A DNA stretch of 64,000 nucleotides, from contig NZ_JAANYN010000012.1 of the NCBI RefSeq assembly GCF_011290685.1, positions 45,999 to 109,998 on the forward strand, written 5' to 3'. This DNA comes from Cyclobacterium plantarum (GTDB taxonomy: Bacteria; Bacteroidota; Bacteroidia; Cytophagales; Cyclobacteriaceae). The position numbers and the translations under genes are program-made. Shown in pieces: positions 1 to 8,501 of this stretch. Below the pieces are notes generated by a model. The model saw only the letters and a list, made by a program, of their open reading frames with translations, ran no database searches and was not told where the DNA came from. Position 1 is the stretch's first letter, and every line of letters starts with the position of its first letter.

Positions 1-500
1 TCAGGATTACAAATCCTGGTTATCTGGGTTCGACATGGCAAATATCGAACAGCGGAGCTCCGCGGAATTTGTAATCCCGTGGACAGATTAAGGGGGATTT
101 GTAATCCCCGGACCAGTGCGGATCTGTGGTGAATTATTTTGTTTTTATCTGATACCTTCAGTTAAAAGCTCCGCTAGGAGCGGCCTATCTAGTAACCATG
201 GGGTTCAGCCCATGGTTTTAGGCCAATCTCCGGGGCAAAGTGCCGTAGGTACGGAACATTTGTACGGCCCCGTCACTTATCGGCCGTCCCTACGGGACTT
301 TGGGGCAATCGCCGGCTTATGGTCCGTGGGCTTAAAACCCACGGTTATTATATGGGTCGTGCCTACGGCACTGGGGTTGGCGGTGGCTTTGATGTCCACG
401 TAATCAGGATTGCAAATCCTGTTTATCTGGGTTCGACATTACAAATGTCGAACAGCTGAGCTCCGCGGAATTTGTAATCCCCGAACGTAAACGAACATCA
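1..500 (+). repeat. Palindrome array, copy 1 (non-coding)
   Basis: A chain of short inverted repeats with no convincing gene. Bases 1-110 are the tail module: GGATTACAAATCC, then an imperfect palindrome around CGACAT..ATATCG, then GGGATTTGTAATCCC. A full array follows from about 111: a lead-in GGTGAATTATTTTG, GCTCCGCTAGGAGC (about 169-182), CCATGGGGTTCAGCCCATGG (about 197-216), TGCCGTAGGTACGG (241-254), CGTCCCTACGGGAC (285-298), CCGTGGG..CCCACGG (about 324-343), CGTGCCTACGGCAC (about 358-371), GGATTGCAAATCC (407-419), CGACATTACAAATGTCG (434-450) and TTTGTAATCCCC (471-482). The same order recurs at 10263-10700 and 42705-43140. No family name is known to me. The left edge of the window cuts another copy of the tail module. 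Confidence 0.85.
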
Positions 501-599
501 TCCGGCATTGCAAATGCCTCGTGTACGTAATTGATTGGATATAAGGGATGTAGTTAGAAACTACACCCAGAAAGAGTTATATCCGACCAAAAAAATCTT

Positions 600-806
600 T
601 GCTGATCTATGGTAAATTTACCCTACAATTAACCGATTAACCAAATAAACAATTAAACCTTTTAACCCTTAACAACCACGATTCAACCCAAAATAGGGCC
701 TGATTCCAAACAGCAACTTTGACTCCCCCAGCCCGATCAGAGCCATATTAACCCTTAACTTCTCCAAATTCCTCTGTGCTAATCTGTGTCAATCTGTGGT
801 GAAAAC
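600..806 (+). repeat. TTAACCCTTAACAACCA-type flank of array copy 1
   Basis: AT-rich spacer with repeated short motifs: several AATTAACC-like units (about 627-660), TTAACCCTTAACAACCA at about 662-678, a second TTAACCCTTAAC at about 748-759, and AATCTGTG..AATCTGTGGTGAA at about 780-803. The same motifs flank the other two palindrome arrays. The block ends about 16 bases from the stop codon of the minus-strand TPR gene. Bases 501-599 show nothing recognisable beyond a short imperfect palindrome. Confidence 0.7.
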
Positions 807-821
807 TATTGTTCTACCAAT

Positions 822-1556
822 TTACAAATCCGCCAGATTCTCCTTCGCCAGTTCAAATTCAGGATTGAGGGCGAGTGCTTCTTCGAAGGCAGTCCTGGCC
901 TCAGCGGAACTTCCCTGGTCTTTGTAGATAAGACCCTTCAGGTTTTGCGCCGCGGCCACCATACTTACTTCCTGCATGGTATTGTCCTCCTTGGGGAAGT
1001 TTAGGTTTTGCTCGGCAGCCTTTTTGTCCTTGATCAACATGTTGACCGAGTTCAGGGCTTCTTCATATTTTTTTAAACTGTACTGCAGGTAGCTTGTTTT
1101 GTACAGGCTGAACAGGTCTCCGGACAATAGGTGCAGGGATTCAAAATGCGGCAATGCGCGCTCCAAAGCACCCAGTTGTTCCAGGGAAAAGGCAGCCACT
1201 TCCAGGCCTACCAGGCTTTTGTCGTTTCTTTCCAAAATGTCCAGGGCCACCAGGGCGGAAGAGCCATACTGCTCCATTTCAAAATACAGGGAAGCCAGGG
1301 TTTCGGGATAGGAAAGGTTGTTGGGATTTCTTTCCATCAGTTCATACAGCTTAATTTTGGCCACAGAGGCGTCGTTATAACGCATGGCCAGCGCATAAAT
1401 CCGGTTGTCCGAATTGTTTCTGGCCTTATTGCTATCTGCAGGAACTGTAGCCGGAACTTCCCCTTGTGTATTGCTGCTATCCTGGGCCATTACAGCAGGC
1501 TGCACAATCGCGCACAGCAATAAAATCAATACAGCGTATTTCATCATCTTGTTCAT
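822..1556 (-). CDS. Secreted/periplasmic TPR protein
   Basis: A 244-residue protein with a clear N-terminal signal peptide (hydrophobic core followed by VMAQ at about residues 21-25). The mature part is helical with degenerate tetratricopeptide repeats; the last, at about residues 205-244, has the typical pattern of a spacer, then AR.AFEEALALNPEF..A. TPR proteins are protein-interaction scaffolds, and no catalytic motif is visible. The ATG overlaps the stop of the upstream cca gene in an ATGA arrangement (1553-1556), so translation is probably coupled and this is the last gene of the SAM-riboswitch operon. Its link to methionine or tRNA metabolism is unclear. It ends against palindrome array copy 1. 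Confidence 0.85.
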   Translation of the reverse strand: MNKMMKYAVLILLLCAIVQPAVMAQDSSNTQGEVPATVPADSNKARNNSDNRIYALAMRYNDASVAKIKLYELMERNPNNLSYPETLASLYFEMEQYGSSALVALDILERNDKSLVGLEVAAFSLEQLGALERALPHFESLHLLSGDLFSLYKTSYLQYSLKKYEEALNSVNMLIKDKKAAEQNLNFPKEDNTMQEVSMVAAAQNLKGLIYKDQGSSAEARTAFEEALALNPEFELAKENLADL

Positions 1557-2977
1557 TCGTTTGTTTTTTTCTCTATTCCTTTTTTTGCAGCCAATTCATA
1601 CATCAACTGCAAAGCTTCATTTTTATTGTTTTGTATCTGACCATCCAGGATGGCTTCCTTGATTTCTTCTTTCAGGTCCCCCACCACACGGGAGGGTTTG
1701 AGGCCAAATATAGCCATGATTTCATCACCAGACACAGGTGGCTGAAAGTTTCTTACCTGGTCTTTGGCCTCCACTTCCTGCAATTTCTTTTCTACTTTAT
1801 CGAAATTCGCCAAAAAACGTTTGACTTTATTGTTGTTTTTTGAGGTCACATCTGCCCGGCAAAGCTGCATGAGGTCTTCCACATCATCCCCTGCCTCAAA
1901 AAGCAGCCTCCTCAATGCGGCATCTGTCACCTTATCATTGACCAGGGCAATGGGCCTGAGGTGCAATTTTACTAATTTCTGCACATATTTCATCCTTTCA
2001 TCCATGGGCAATTTCAATCTTCTGAAAATTCCGGGTGTCATCCTTGCCCCCTTGTCCTCATGTCCGTGAAAGGTCCAGCCCACTTTTTGGTTGAAACGCT
2101 TGGTGGCGGGCTTGGCAATGTCATGCATGATGGCCGCCCAACGCAACCAGAGGTCTTCCGTTCGGGCCGACAGGTTGTCCAGCACCTGCAAGGTATGGTA
2201 AAAATTGTCTTTGTGGGATTTGTCCCCTACCGAATCCACTCCCTGCAGGGCTACCATTTCCGGAAAAAACTCAGCCAGCAGGCCGCTGACAAAAAGCAAT
2301 TTGAATCCATAAGAGGGCTTATCGGTCAGGATGATCTTATTCAACTCGTCGATGATCCTCTCCCCTGAAATAATGGAAAGGCGGGAGGCATTGTTGATGA
2401 TCCCGTCAAAGGTATCCGGGGCAATATCAAATTTCAGCTGGGCCGCAAAACGAATGGCGCGCAGCATGCGCAAAGGATCGTCGGAAAAGGTAAGGTTGGG
2501 ATCTGTGGGAGTGCGGATGATTTTCCTTTTCAGGTCCTTCACCCCCTCAAAGGGATCCAGCAATTCTCCGTAATTGGCTTTGTTCACGGCAATGCCCAGG
2601 GTGTTGATGGTGAAATCCCGGCGTTCCTGGTCTTCCTGCAAGCTGCCTGCCTCCACCTTGGGTTTTCTGGAATCGGTTTGGTAGGATTCCTTCCTGGCAC
2701 CGACAAATTCCACCTCCCAGTCGTCCACTTTGATCATGGCGGTACCGAAATTTTTGAAAACAGCCACCTTGGGGCGCCCTTCCAGGCTTTGTGAAACTGC
2801 CTTTGCCAGCCGTATCCCATCGCCAATGCATACAAAATCAATGTCCTTGCTGGGCCGTTCCAATAAAACATCCCTTACATATCCCCCCACCAGGTAGGTT
2901 TCCATGCCCAATTGGTCTGCTACTTCCCCTACCTGCTGAAAAATAGGTACTTTATCTAAAGAACTTTTCAGATTCAT
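1553..2977 (-). CDS. cca: CCA tRNA nucleotidyltransferase, HD-domain type
   Basis: A 474-residue class II nucleotidyltransferase that adds or repairs the CCA 3' end of tRNAs in the cytoplasm. The N-terminal polymerase head has the GGxVRD motif (GGYVRDVLL) and the paired catalytic aspartates of DIDFVCIGDG. An RRDFTINTLGI motif and a PLRMLRAIRFA neck follow. The C-terminal half has an HD phosphohydrolase-type domain (MHDIAKP and GHEDKGAR), as in other Bacteroidota CCA enzymes. The ATG at 2977 is preferred because it overlaps the upstream stop as ATGA (2974-2977) and because residues before it look unlike the family. Its 3' end overlaps the TPR gene by four bases. Transcription probably comes from the SAM riboswitch about 5.4 kb upstream. 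Confidence 0.95.
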   Translation of the reverse strand: MNLKSSLDKVPIFQQVGEVADQLGMETYLVGGYVRDVLLERPSKDIDFVCIGDGIRLAKAVSQSLEGRPKVAVFKNFGTAMIKVDDWEVEFVGARKESYQTDSRKPKVEAGSLQEDQERRDFTINTLGIAVNKANYGELLDPFEGVKDLKRKIIRTPTDPNLTFSDDPLRMLRAIRFAAQLKFDIAPDTFDGIINNASRLSIISGERIIDELNKIILTDKPSYGFKLLFVSGLLAEFFPEMVALQGVDSVGDKSHKDNFYHTLQVLDNLSARTEDLWLRWAAIMHDIAKPATKRFNQKVGWTFHGHEDKGARMTPGIFRRLKLPMDERMKYVQKLVKLHLRPIALVNDKVTDAALRRLLFEAGDDVEDLMQLCRADVTSKNNNKVKRFLANFDKVEKKLQEVEAKDQVRNFQPPVSGDEIMAIFGLKPSRVVGDLKEEIKEAILDGQIQNNKNEALQLMYELAAKKGIEKKTNE

Positions 2978-3441
2978 GCGTTTATTATTTTCACCTTCCC
3001 ATCGGCATGCAGCTCCATGGCTTTTGACCCTTTGGCTTGCAGTGGAAATGGCTGTTCCCCGGAATGGGGTGCTTCTTCGGTATTTTCTACCCATTGCAAA
3101 ACTACCGTTTCCCGGAGTTCAAACAATAGCCTGTGCCAGAATGGTGATTTGATCAGTGCAAATTTAATTAATCCTGTGGAATTCATTCCATCCTTTGGGC
3201 CATTTGCCGGGGGACTGTGAAAAATCACCTTGTCGGGGGAAAATTCCACGATATCCAGTGCCACTTCAGAAAAACTACCCACCAGCGCCTGCAGTTGGTA
3301 CAATTCATGGATCAGAAAAATGCCGCTAGCCCCTGTTGGGTACCTGCCCGGAGAAAGCCATTCAAAAACCTGTCCCCGGGAGTCTTCAAGGGTGATTTTC
3401 CCTGTTTGCCTGAATTGGGATTTTACTGCCCGGTAGTCCAC
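2974..3441 (-). CDS. Conserved-looking protein of unknown function in the methionine operon
   Basis: I do not recognise this 155-residue protein. It has no signal peptide, membrane segment or familiar motif. It alternates beta-strand-like stretches with short helices and has an aromatic-rich centre (PFWHRLLFELRETVVLQWVEN, about residues 100-120). The start is GTG at 3441: an in-frame stop lies directly upstream and the next methionine is far into the protein. It lies 30 bases after metF and shares an ATGA overlap with cca, so it is a real translated link between the two. It is an orphan that could relate to folate/methyl metabolism or to tRNA; nothing in the sequence decides which. Confidence 0.75.
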   Translation of the reverse strand: MDYRAVKSQFRQTGKITLEDSRGQVFEWLSPGRYPTGASGIFLIHELYQLQALVGSFSEVALDIVEFSPDKVIFHSPPANGPKDGMNSTGLIKFALIKSPFWHRLLFELRETVVLQWVENTEEAPHSGEQPFPLQAKGSKAMELHADGKVKIINA

Positions 3442-3471
3442 TTAGTGCTATTTATTTCCAACATGTCAATT

Positions 3472-4425
3472 TCAAAAAACTTCTTTGGCTACCCGGTAGG
3501 TCGCATCTGCCCGGCTCATGGTGTAATAGTGCAGGGTAGGCACCCCATAGGCAACCAATTCCTTGCTCTGCTGTATGGCCCAGGCTATCCCTACCTCCTT
3601 CACATCGGCATTGCTTTTGCATTTTTCAAGGGCGGTAAGCAAGTCATCGGGCAGGTCCAGGAAAAAGATCCTGGGCAGGTTTACGATCTGTGAAAGCGTA
3701 GTAATGGGTTTCAATCCCGGGATGATGGGAATATCGAGGCCCATTTCCCGGACTTTTTCCACAAAGGCAAAATACTTGCGGTTGTCAAAAAACATCTGGG
3801 TGACCACATAGGTGGCACCGGCATCCACTTTGGCCTTTAATTTTTTCAGGTCATAGTTCATGCTGGGTGCTTCAAAATGCTTTTCGGGATACCCTGCCAC
3901 GCCCACACAAAAATCCGTTTGAAAGCCAACCTCGGTTTCATCATGCAGGTAGCGCCCTTTGTTCATGCCTATGATTTGTTCCACCAGGCCAGAGGCATAC
4001 CGGTGGCCATCATTATGAGGTACAAAATTGGCATCGGTCTTGGGTGCATCTCCGCGGAGGGCCAACACATTTTCCACTCCTATAAAATAAAGGTCTATCA
4101 GGGCATTTTCGGTCTCCTCCCTGGAAAATCCGCCGCAGAGCAAATGGGGCACTGCATCCACCTTAAAGCGGTTCATGATGGCCGCACAGATCCCCACGGT
4201 TCCGGGTCTTTTTCGGGTGCTTACCTTTTCCAGCAGGCCGTTGGCATGTTTTTTATAGACGTATTCTTCCCGGTGATAGGTCACGTCAATGAATGGAGGT
4301 TTGAATTCCATCAGGGGTGCTATTCCTTCCAGCAGGTTGCTCAGGCTCTGCCCCTTAAGTGGGGGTAGGATTTCGAAAGAAAAAAGCGTTTTATCCGCAT
4401 TCTGTATGTATTCCGTAACTTTCAT
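3472..4425 (-). CDS. metF: 5,10-methylenetetrahydrofolate reductase
   Basis: A 317-residue FAD-dependent TIM-barrel enzyme that reduces 5,10-methylene-THF to 5-methyl-THF, the methyl donor for methionine synthase. The N-terminus has the family pattern FSFEILPPLKG with the conserved glutamate. VTYHREE follows at about residue 50, then a CGGFSREE segment and VLALRGDAPK in the middle, and VTQMFFDN in the second half. The length matches bacterial MetF. It is preceded by metH-C (30-base gap) and followed by the unknown gene at 3441 (30-base gap). Placing it after the two methionine-synthase genes under a SAM riboswitch makes methyl-folate supply and use co-regulated. Confidence 0.96.
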   Translation of the reverse strand: MKVTEYIQNADKTLFSFEILPPLKGQSLSNLLEGIAPLMEFKPPFIDVTYHREEYVYKKHANGLLEKVSTRKRPGTVGICAAIMNRFKVDAVPHLLCGGFSREETENALIDLYFIGVENVLALRGDAPKTDANFVPHNDGHRYASGLVEQIIGMNKGRYLHDETEVGFQTDFCVGVAGYPEKHFEAPSMNYDLKKLKAKVDAGATYVVTQMFFDNRKYFAFVEKVREMGLDIPIIPGLKPITTLSQIVNLPRIFFLDLPDDLLTALEKCKSNADVKEVGIAWAIQQSKELVAYGVPTLHYYTMSRADATYRVAKEVF

Positions 4426-4455
4426 TTCAATGAATTAAAGGGCAGGGTAGCTGCC

Positions 4456-7170
4456 CTAACTGTTATAGGTCAATTGAGGTGCATAGGAAAGATTGGGCGA
4501 AAGCCAGCGTTCTGCCTGGGCTTTGGAAACACCTTTGCGGCGGGCGTAATCCTCCACCTGGTCTTCACCGATTTTTCCCAGACCAAAATACTTGCTTTCC
4601 GGATGCCCGAAATAATAGCCGCTTACCGATGAGGTGGGATACATGGCAAAGCTGTCTGTGAGGCTCATGCCCGTGTTTTTTTCCACTTCAAGCAGATCAA
4701 ATAGGGTACGCTTTTCAGAATGCTCGGGGCAGGCCGGGTATCCCGGGGCAGGCCGGATTCCTTCATAGGATTCCCGGATCAGGCCGTCATTGTCCAGGGA
4801 TTCATCGGCAGCATAGGCCCAAAATTCTTTTCTCACCCGTTCGTGCAGGTATTCTGCAGCGGCTTCAGCCAGGCGGTCGGCCATGGCCTTGAGCATGATA
4901 TCGTTGTAGTCGTCCCCATCTTTCTGAAAAGCTTTCAGTTTTTCCTCTATCCCCAAACCTGTGGTAACGGCAAATCCACCAAAATAATCCCTGGCTTTGG
5001 GATGAATGTAATCCACCAGGCTCCTGTTGGGTACTCCTTTTCCCTTGCGCCCCTGCTGCCGCAGGAAATGAAAAACGTATTGTTTGTCTTTGGTGAATTC
5101 CGGATCAATGATCAAATCGTCTCCCGAGCGGTGGACCGGAAACAAGCCCAGTACCGCCTTGGCCTGTAGCCATTGCTCATTGATGATCCGGTCCAGCATG
5201 TTGTTGGCGTCGTTGTAAAGCTTCAGTGCTTCCTTCCCCACTACCGGGTCTTTCAGGATCTTGGGAAATTTGCCTGCCAGCATCCAGGTGGTGAAAAAGG
5301 GTGTCCAGTCGATGTACTTTCGGATCAGGCCCAGATCCAGCTTGTCCAGTACCTGAATGCCGGTCTTTTTGGGCTGTACGGGTTGGTATCCCGTCCAGTC
5401 AATATCGACAGGATTGAGCTTGGCTTCCTTGTAGGTCACCAGCTGTTTTACCTGTTGTTTGGCTTCATGTTCGTCCCTCAGCTTGCTGTACAGGGCTTTC
5501 ATGTCGGTTCTGTATTTGTCCCTGGTTTCCTTATTGATGGCTTCTCCCGCTACGGGTACGGATTTGGAGGCATCCGCCACATGTACCACTGTACCGCTAT
5601 ACACAGGGTCGATCTTGACTGCCGTATGGATCCTTGAAGTGGTGGCCCCGCCAATCAGAAGAGGGATTTTCAAGCCCCTTCTCTCCATTTCAGACGCCAC
5701 ATTGACCATCTCATCCAGGGAAGGGGTGATCAGGCCGCTCAGACCGATAATGTCTACCTTGTTGGCCAGGGCTTCCTCAATGATTTTTTCGGTCTCCACC
5801 ATGACCCCCAGGTCTATGATTTTGTAGCTGTTGCAGGCCAGCACCACGCCCACGATATTTTTACCGATATCATGCACATCCCCCTTGACGGTAGCGAGCA
5901 GGATCCGGTTGATGTTGTCTTCTCCCGCACCCTCAGCGTCGGCGTTCTCCTCCGGCAAAGGCATAAAAGGTTCCAGGTAGGCCACGGCTTTTTTCATCAC
6001 CCGGGCACTTTTGACCACCTGGGGCAAAAACATTTTGCCTTCCCCAAAGAGGTCACCTACTACATTCATTCCGTCCATCAGGGGTCCTTCGATGACCTTC
6101 AGGGGATCTTCCAGGTGCAACCTGGCCTCCTCTGTGTCATCCACAATATGGTCCAGGATACCTTTGACCAGGGCATGCTGGATACGCTTTTCTACGGGCT
6201 GGCTGCGCCATGCTTCGTCCGTTTTGCTTTTCTTGCCGGCAGATTTTACCGTTTCGGCAAAGTCCAGCAGGCGCTCGGTAGCATCCTCACGGCGGTTCCA
6301 GATTACATCCTCCACATGCTGCAGCAGGTCTTTGGGAATATCGTCATAGACTTCCAGCATGGAGGGGTTGACAATCCCCATGTCCATGCCGTTTTTGATA
6401 GCATGGTATAAAAAAACGGCATGCATGGCCTCCCGGACGGGGTTGTTGCCTCTGAAAGAAAAGGAAACATTACTTACTCCTCCGCTGACTTTGGCACCGG
6501 GAAGGTTGTTTTTGATCCATTTGGTGGCCCTGAAATAATCTATGGCATTGGCCCTGTGCTCGTCCATGCCCGTGGCCACGGGAAATATATTGGGATCAAA
6601 GATGATGTCCTGGGGATTGAATTTTACCTTTTGGGTAAGTACATCATAGCTTCTTTTGCAGATCTGTATGCGCCTTTCATAGGTATCTGCCTGACCTTTT
6701 TCGTCAAAGGCCATGACTACCACGGCAGCGCCAAATTTTTTGATGGTTTTGGCCTGGGCAATAAACTCTTCCTCCCCGTTTTTCAGGCTGATGGAATTCA
6801 CGATCCCCTTGCCCTGAATACATTTCAGGCCTGCCAGGATGATCTTCCATTTGGAACTGTCGATCATCACGGGAATTCGGCTGATTTCAGGTTCGGAAGC
6901 GATAAGGTTCAGGAACCTGACCATGGCGGCCTCCCCGTCGAGCATGGCTTCATCCATGCATACATCGAGGATCTGGGCACCCCCACGAACCTGATCCAGG
7001 GCTACCTCTATGGCTTCATCATAGTTTCCGTTCAATATCAACCGGGCAAACTTTTTGGATCCGGTGACATTGGTCCTTTCTCCAATGTTGACAAAATTGA
7101 TGGCCGCATTGAAAACCAAAGGCTCCAGGCCTGAGAGTTGCAATGTAGGCACCTTGTTGGTATAAGTCAT
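4456..7170 (-). CDS. metH: Methionine synthase, pterin/cobalamin/activation part (split MetH, C part)
   Basis: A 904-residue protein carrying the last three modules of cobalamin-dependent methionine synthase. In order: a methyl-THF-binding domain opening with [14 protein letters not shown] (about residues 28-41); a cap and B12 domain with the DxHxxG motif (DVHDIGKN, ligand histidine near residue 433); and the C-terminal reactivation domain with the AdoMet-binding [12 protein letters not shown]. The homocysteine-binding module is missing and is supplied by the gene just upstream. ATG 7170 sits 4 bases after that gene's stop; an alternative ATG at 7197 would add nine residues and overlap it. 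Split MetH is known in Bacteroidota. The two polypeptides presumably associate in the cytoplasm. Confidence 0.95.
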   Translation of the reverse strand: MTYTNKVPTLQLSGLEPLVFNAAINFVNIGERTNVTGSKKFARLILNGNYDEAIEVALDQVRGGAQILDVCMDEAMLDGEAAMVRFLNLIASEPEISRIPVMIDSSKWKIILAGLKCIQGKGIVNSISLKNGEEEFIAQAKTIKKFGAAVVVMAFDEKGQADTYERRIQICKRSYDVLTQKVKFNPQDIIFDPNIFPVATGMDEHRANAIDYFRATKWIKNNLPGAKVSGGVSNVSFSFRGNNPVREAMHAVFLYHAIKNGMDMGIVNPSMLEVYDDIPKDLLQHVEDVIWNRREDATERLLDFAETVKSAGKKSKTDEAWRSQPVEKRIQHALVKGILDHIVDDTEEARLHLEDPLKVIEGPLMDGMNVVGDLFGEGKMFLPQVVKSARVMKKAVAYLEPFMPLPEENADAEGAGEDNINRILLATVKGDVHDIGKNIVGVVLACNSYKIIDLGVMVETEKIIEEALANKVDIIGLSGLITPSLDEMVNVASEMERRGLKIPLLIGGATTSRIHTAVKIDPVYSGTVVHVADASKSVPVAGEAINKETRDKYRTDMKALYSKLRDEHEAKQQVKQLVTYKEAKLNPVDIDWTGYQPVQPKKTGIQVLDKLDLGLIRKYIDWTPFFTTWMLAGKFPKILKDPVVGKEALKLYNDANNMLDRIINEQWLQAKAVLGLFPVHRSGDDLIIDPEFTKDKQYVFHFLRQQGRKGKGVPNRSLVDYIHPKARDYFGGFAVTTGLGIEEKLKAFQKDGDDYNDIMLKAMADRLAEAAAEYLHERVRKEFWAYAADESLDNDGLIRESYEGIRPAPGYPACPEHSEKRTLFDLLEVEKNTGMSLTDSFAMYPTSSVSGYYFGHPESKYFGLGKIGEDQVEDYARRKGVSKAQAERWLSPNLSYAPQLTYNS

Positions 7171-7174
7171 GGAT

Positions 7175-8218
7175 TTATTTTTCAAGGGTTTTGACATTCA
7201 GTTGTCTGGGACTGTATTTGGAGGCCGTATTGGAAATGGCGGCAATGTGCTCCGGAGTGGTACCACAGCAGCCTCCCAGGATGTTTACCCAGCCTTCTTT
7301 CAGAAATTCTTCCAGCTGTTCATTCATTTCTCCGGGTCCCTGATCGTATTTTCCAAATTCATTTGGCAGGCCGGCGTTGGGGTAAACGCTAACATAGAAG
7401 GGGGCATTTTCGGCCAGTACTTTCAGGTAAGGTCTGAGTTCCCTGGCACCAAGGGCGCAATTCAAGCCCACACTCAACAGGGGCACATGGGCGATGGAAA
7501 TCAAAAAGGCTTCGGTGGTCTGTCCCGACAAGGTCCTTCCGGAGGCATCGGTAATGGTACCGGAAATCATGATGGGAATTCCTCCCTCATGGGGGTCCAG
7601 CGGCAATCCCCGCTTTTCAAAGACATCCTGAATGGCATAAAGGGCCGCTTTGGCATTCAGGGTATCAAAGACGGTCTCCACCAGGAGAATGTCCACGCCC
7701 CCATCCAAAAGTCCCTCCACCTGTTCGGAATAAGCCTCCACCAGCTGGTCAAAGGTCACGGCCCGGAATCCGGGGTCGTTTACATCTGGTGATATGGAAG
7801 CGGTCCGGTTGGTAGGCCCGATGGCCCCGGCCACAAACCGGGGTTTCTGTGGGTTTTTGGCAGAGCACTCGTCGGCTACTTCCCTGGCCAGTCTGGCCGA
7901 TTCCACATTAAGCTGGTAGGCCAGATCAGACAAGCCATAATCCTCCTGTGCAATGGAGGTGCTGCTGAAAGTATTGGTTTCGACGATATCGGCACCGGCA
8001 TCAAAATAGGCTTTGTGGATTTCCCTGATGATTTCCGGACGGGTAAGGGAAAGGAGATCATTGTTGCCCTTAAGGGATTTTTTAACCCCGTAAAGTGCTT
8101 CATTTCTGAAGTCATCCTCCTTCAAGGCGTACCTTTGGATCATGGTACCCATGGCACCATCCAAAATTAAAATCCTTTTTTGAAGTTGCTGAAGCAATAA
8201 ATCGGTTCTGTTTGGCAT
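7175..8218 (-). CDS. metH: Homocysteine S-methyltransferase module of split methionine synthase (N part)
   Basis: A 347-residue TIM barrel equal to the first domain of MetH; it binds homocysteine through a zinc ion. The opening [10 protein letters not shown] motif is at about residues 20-29. The zinc cysteines are visible as GLNC (C254) and [10 protein letters not shown] (C317, C318). ATG 8218 is preferred to an in-frame TTG at 8239. The gene ends inside what the reductive-activation half would need, and the remaining MetH domains follow as a separate gene. A SAM-I riboswitch lies 79 bases upstream, so high S-adenosylmethionine should switch the operon off. Confidence 0.94.
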   Translation of the reverse strand: MPNRTDLLLQQLQKRILILDGAMGTMIQRYALKEDDFRNEALYGVKKSLKGNNDLLSLTRPEIIREIHKAYFDAGADIVETNTFSSTSIAQEDYGLSDLAYQLNVESARLAREVADECSAKNPQKPRFVAGAIGPTNRTASISPDVNDPGFRAVTFDQLVEAYSEQVEGLLDGGVDILLVETVFDTLNAKAALYAIQDVFEKRGLPLDPHEGGIPIMISGTITDASGRTLSGQTTEAFLISIAHVPLLSVGLNCALGARELRPYLKVLAENAPFYVSVYPNAGLPNEFGKYDQGPGEMNEQLEEFLKEGWVNILGGCCGTTPEHIAAISNTASKYSPRQLNVKTLEK

Positions 8219-8296
8219 CTGTTTTTTGCAATTTTTCAAAAAGCTTATCCGAGCATGAACCGTTATAAAACTAGAAAAGTTTGTCTAACTTATTCG

Positions 8297-8396
8297 GCTC
8301 ATCTTTATCCGGCATTTCCGGAACGGGAATTAGCACCTTGTCACATCAGGTTGCTAAGACATCATAGGGCCCTACCCTCCGTCTTTCTCGATAAGC
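8297..8396 (-). ncRNA. SAM-I (S-box) riboswitch
   Basis: Read on the minus strand, this 100-base leader has the hallmarks of the class I SAM aptamer. P1 is formed by GCTTATC (8390-8396) and GATGAGC (8297-8303), fully paired allowing one G-T. Between them are GGAGGGT.GGGCCC.ATGA, a GCAACC block, AAGGTGCTAATTCCCG and GGATAAAGATGAG, all in the family order. It stands before metH-N, metH-C and metF, exactly the genes such a switch controls. A short inverted repeat with T-rich sequence lies between P1 and the start codon, but I cannot say whether control is by termination or at translation initiation. Confidence 0.95.
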
Positions 8397-8401
8397 AATC
8401 A

Positions 8402-8409
8402 CAAAAGTA
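8402..8409 (-). promoter_or_regulatory. -7 promoter element of the SAM-riboswitch operon
   Basis: TACTTTTG matches the Bacteroidota -7 consensus TAnnTTTG. It would start transcription at about 8396, precisely the first base of the riboswitch P1 stem. No clear TTTG -33 box is seen at the usual spacing. Confidence 0.6.
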
Positions 8410-8501
8410 ACAGGATTTCAGGAGAAAAAATCCCTTTTGACCAAAAAAATTACCTTTTAAGCAGTAAGGGATTTGTAGGGACAGCCAGGCTTAGCTCCCA
8501 G

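Noticed and set aside
116-403. 95-codon plus-strand frame in palindrome array copy 1
   Set aside because: It follows the palindromes, with no conserved coding signal; the equivalent frame in copies 2 and 3 is broken or shifted.
5872-7134. 179- and 237-codon plus-strand frames opposite metH
   Set aside because: They are the complementary frame of a strongly conserved enzyme gene and show no family resemblance.
8240-8296. Intrinsic terminator downstream of the SAM aptamer
   Set aside because: Only a weak AAGTT/AACTT inverted repeat is seen, too short to call a terminator with confidence.
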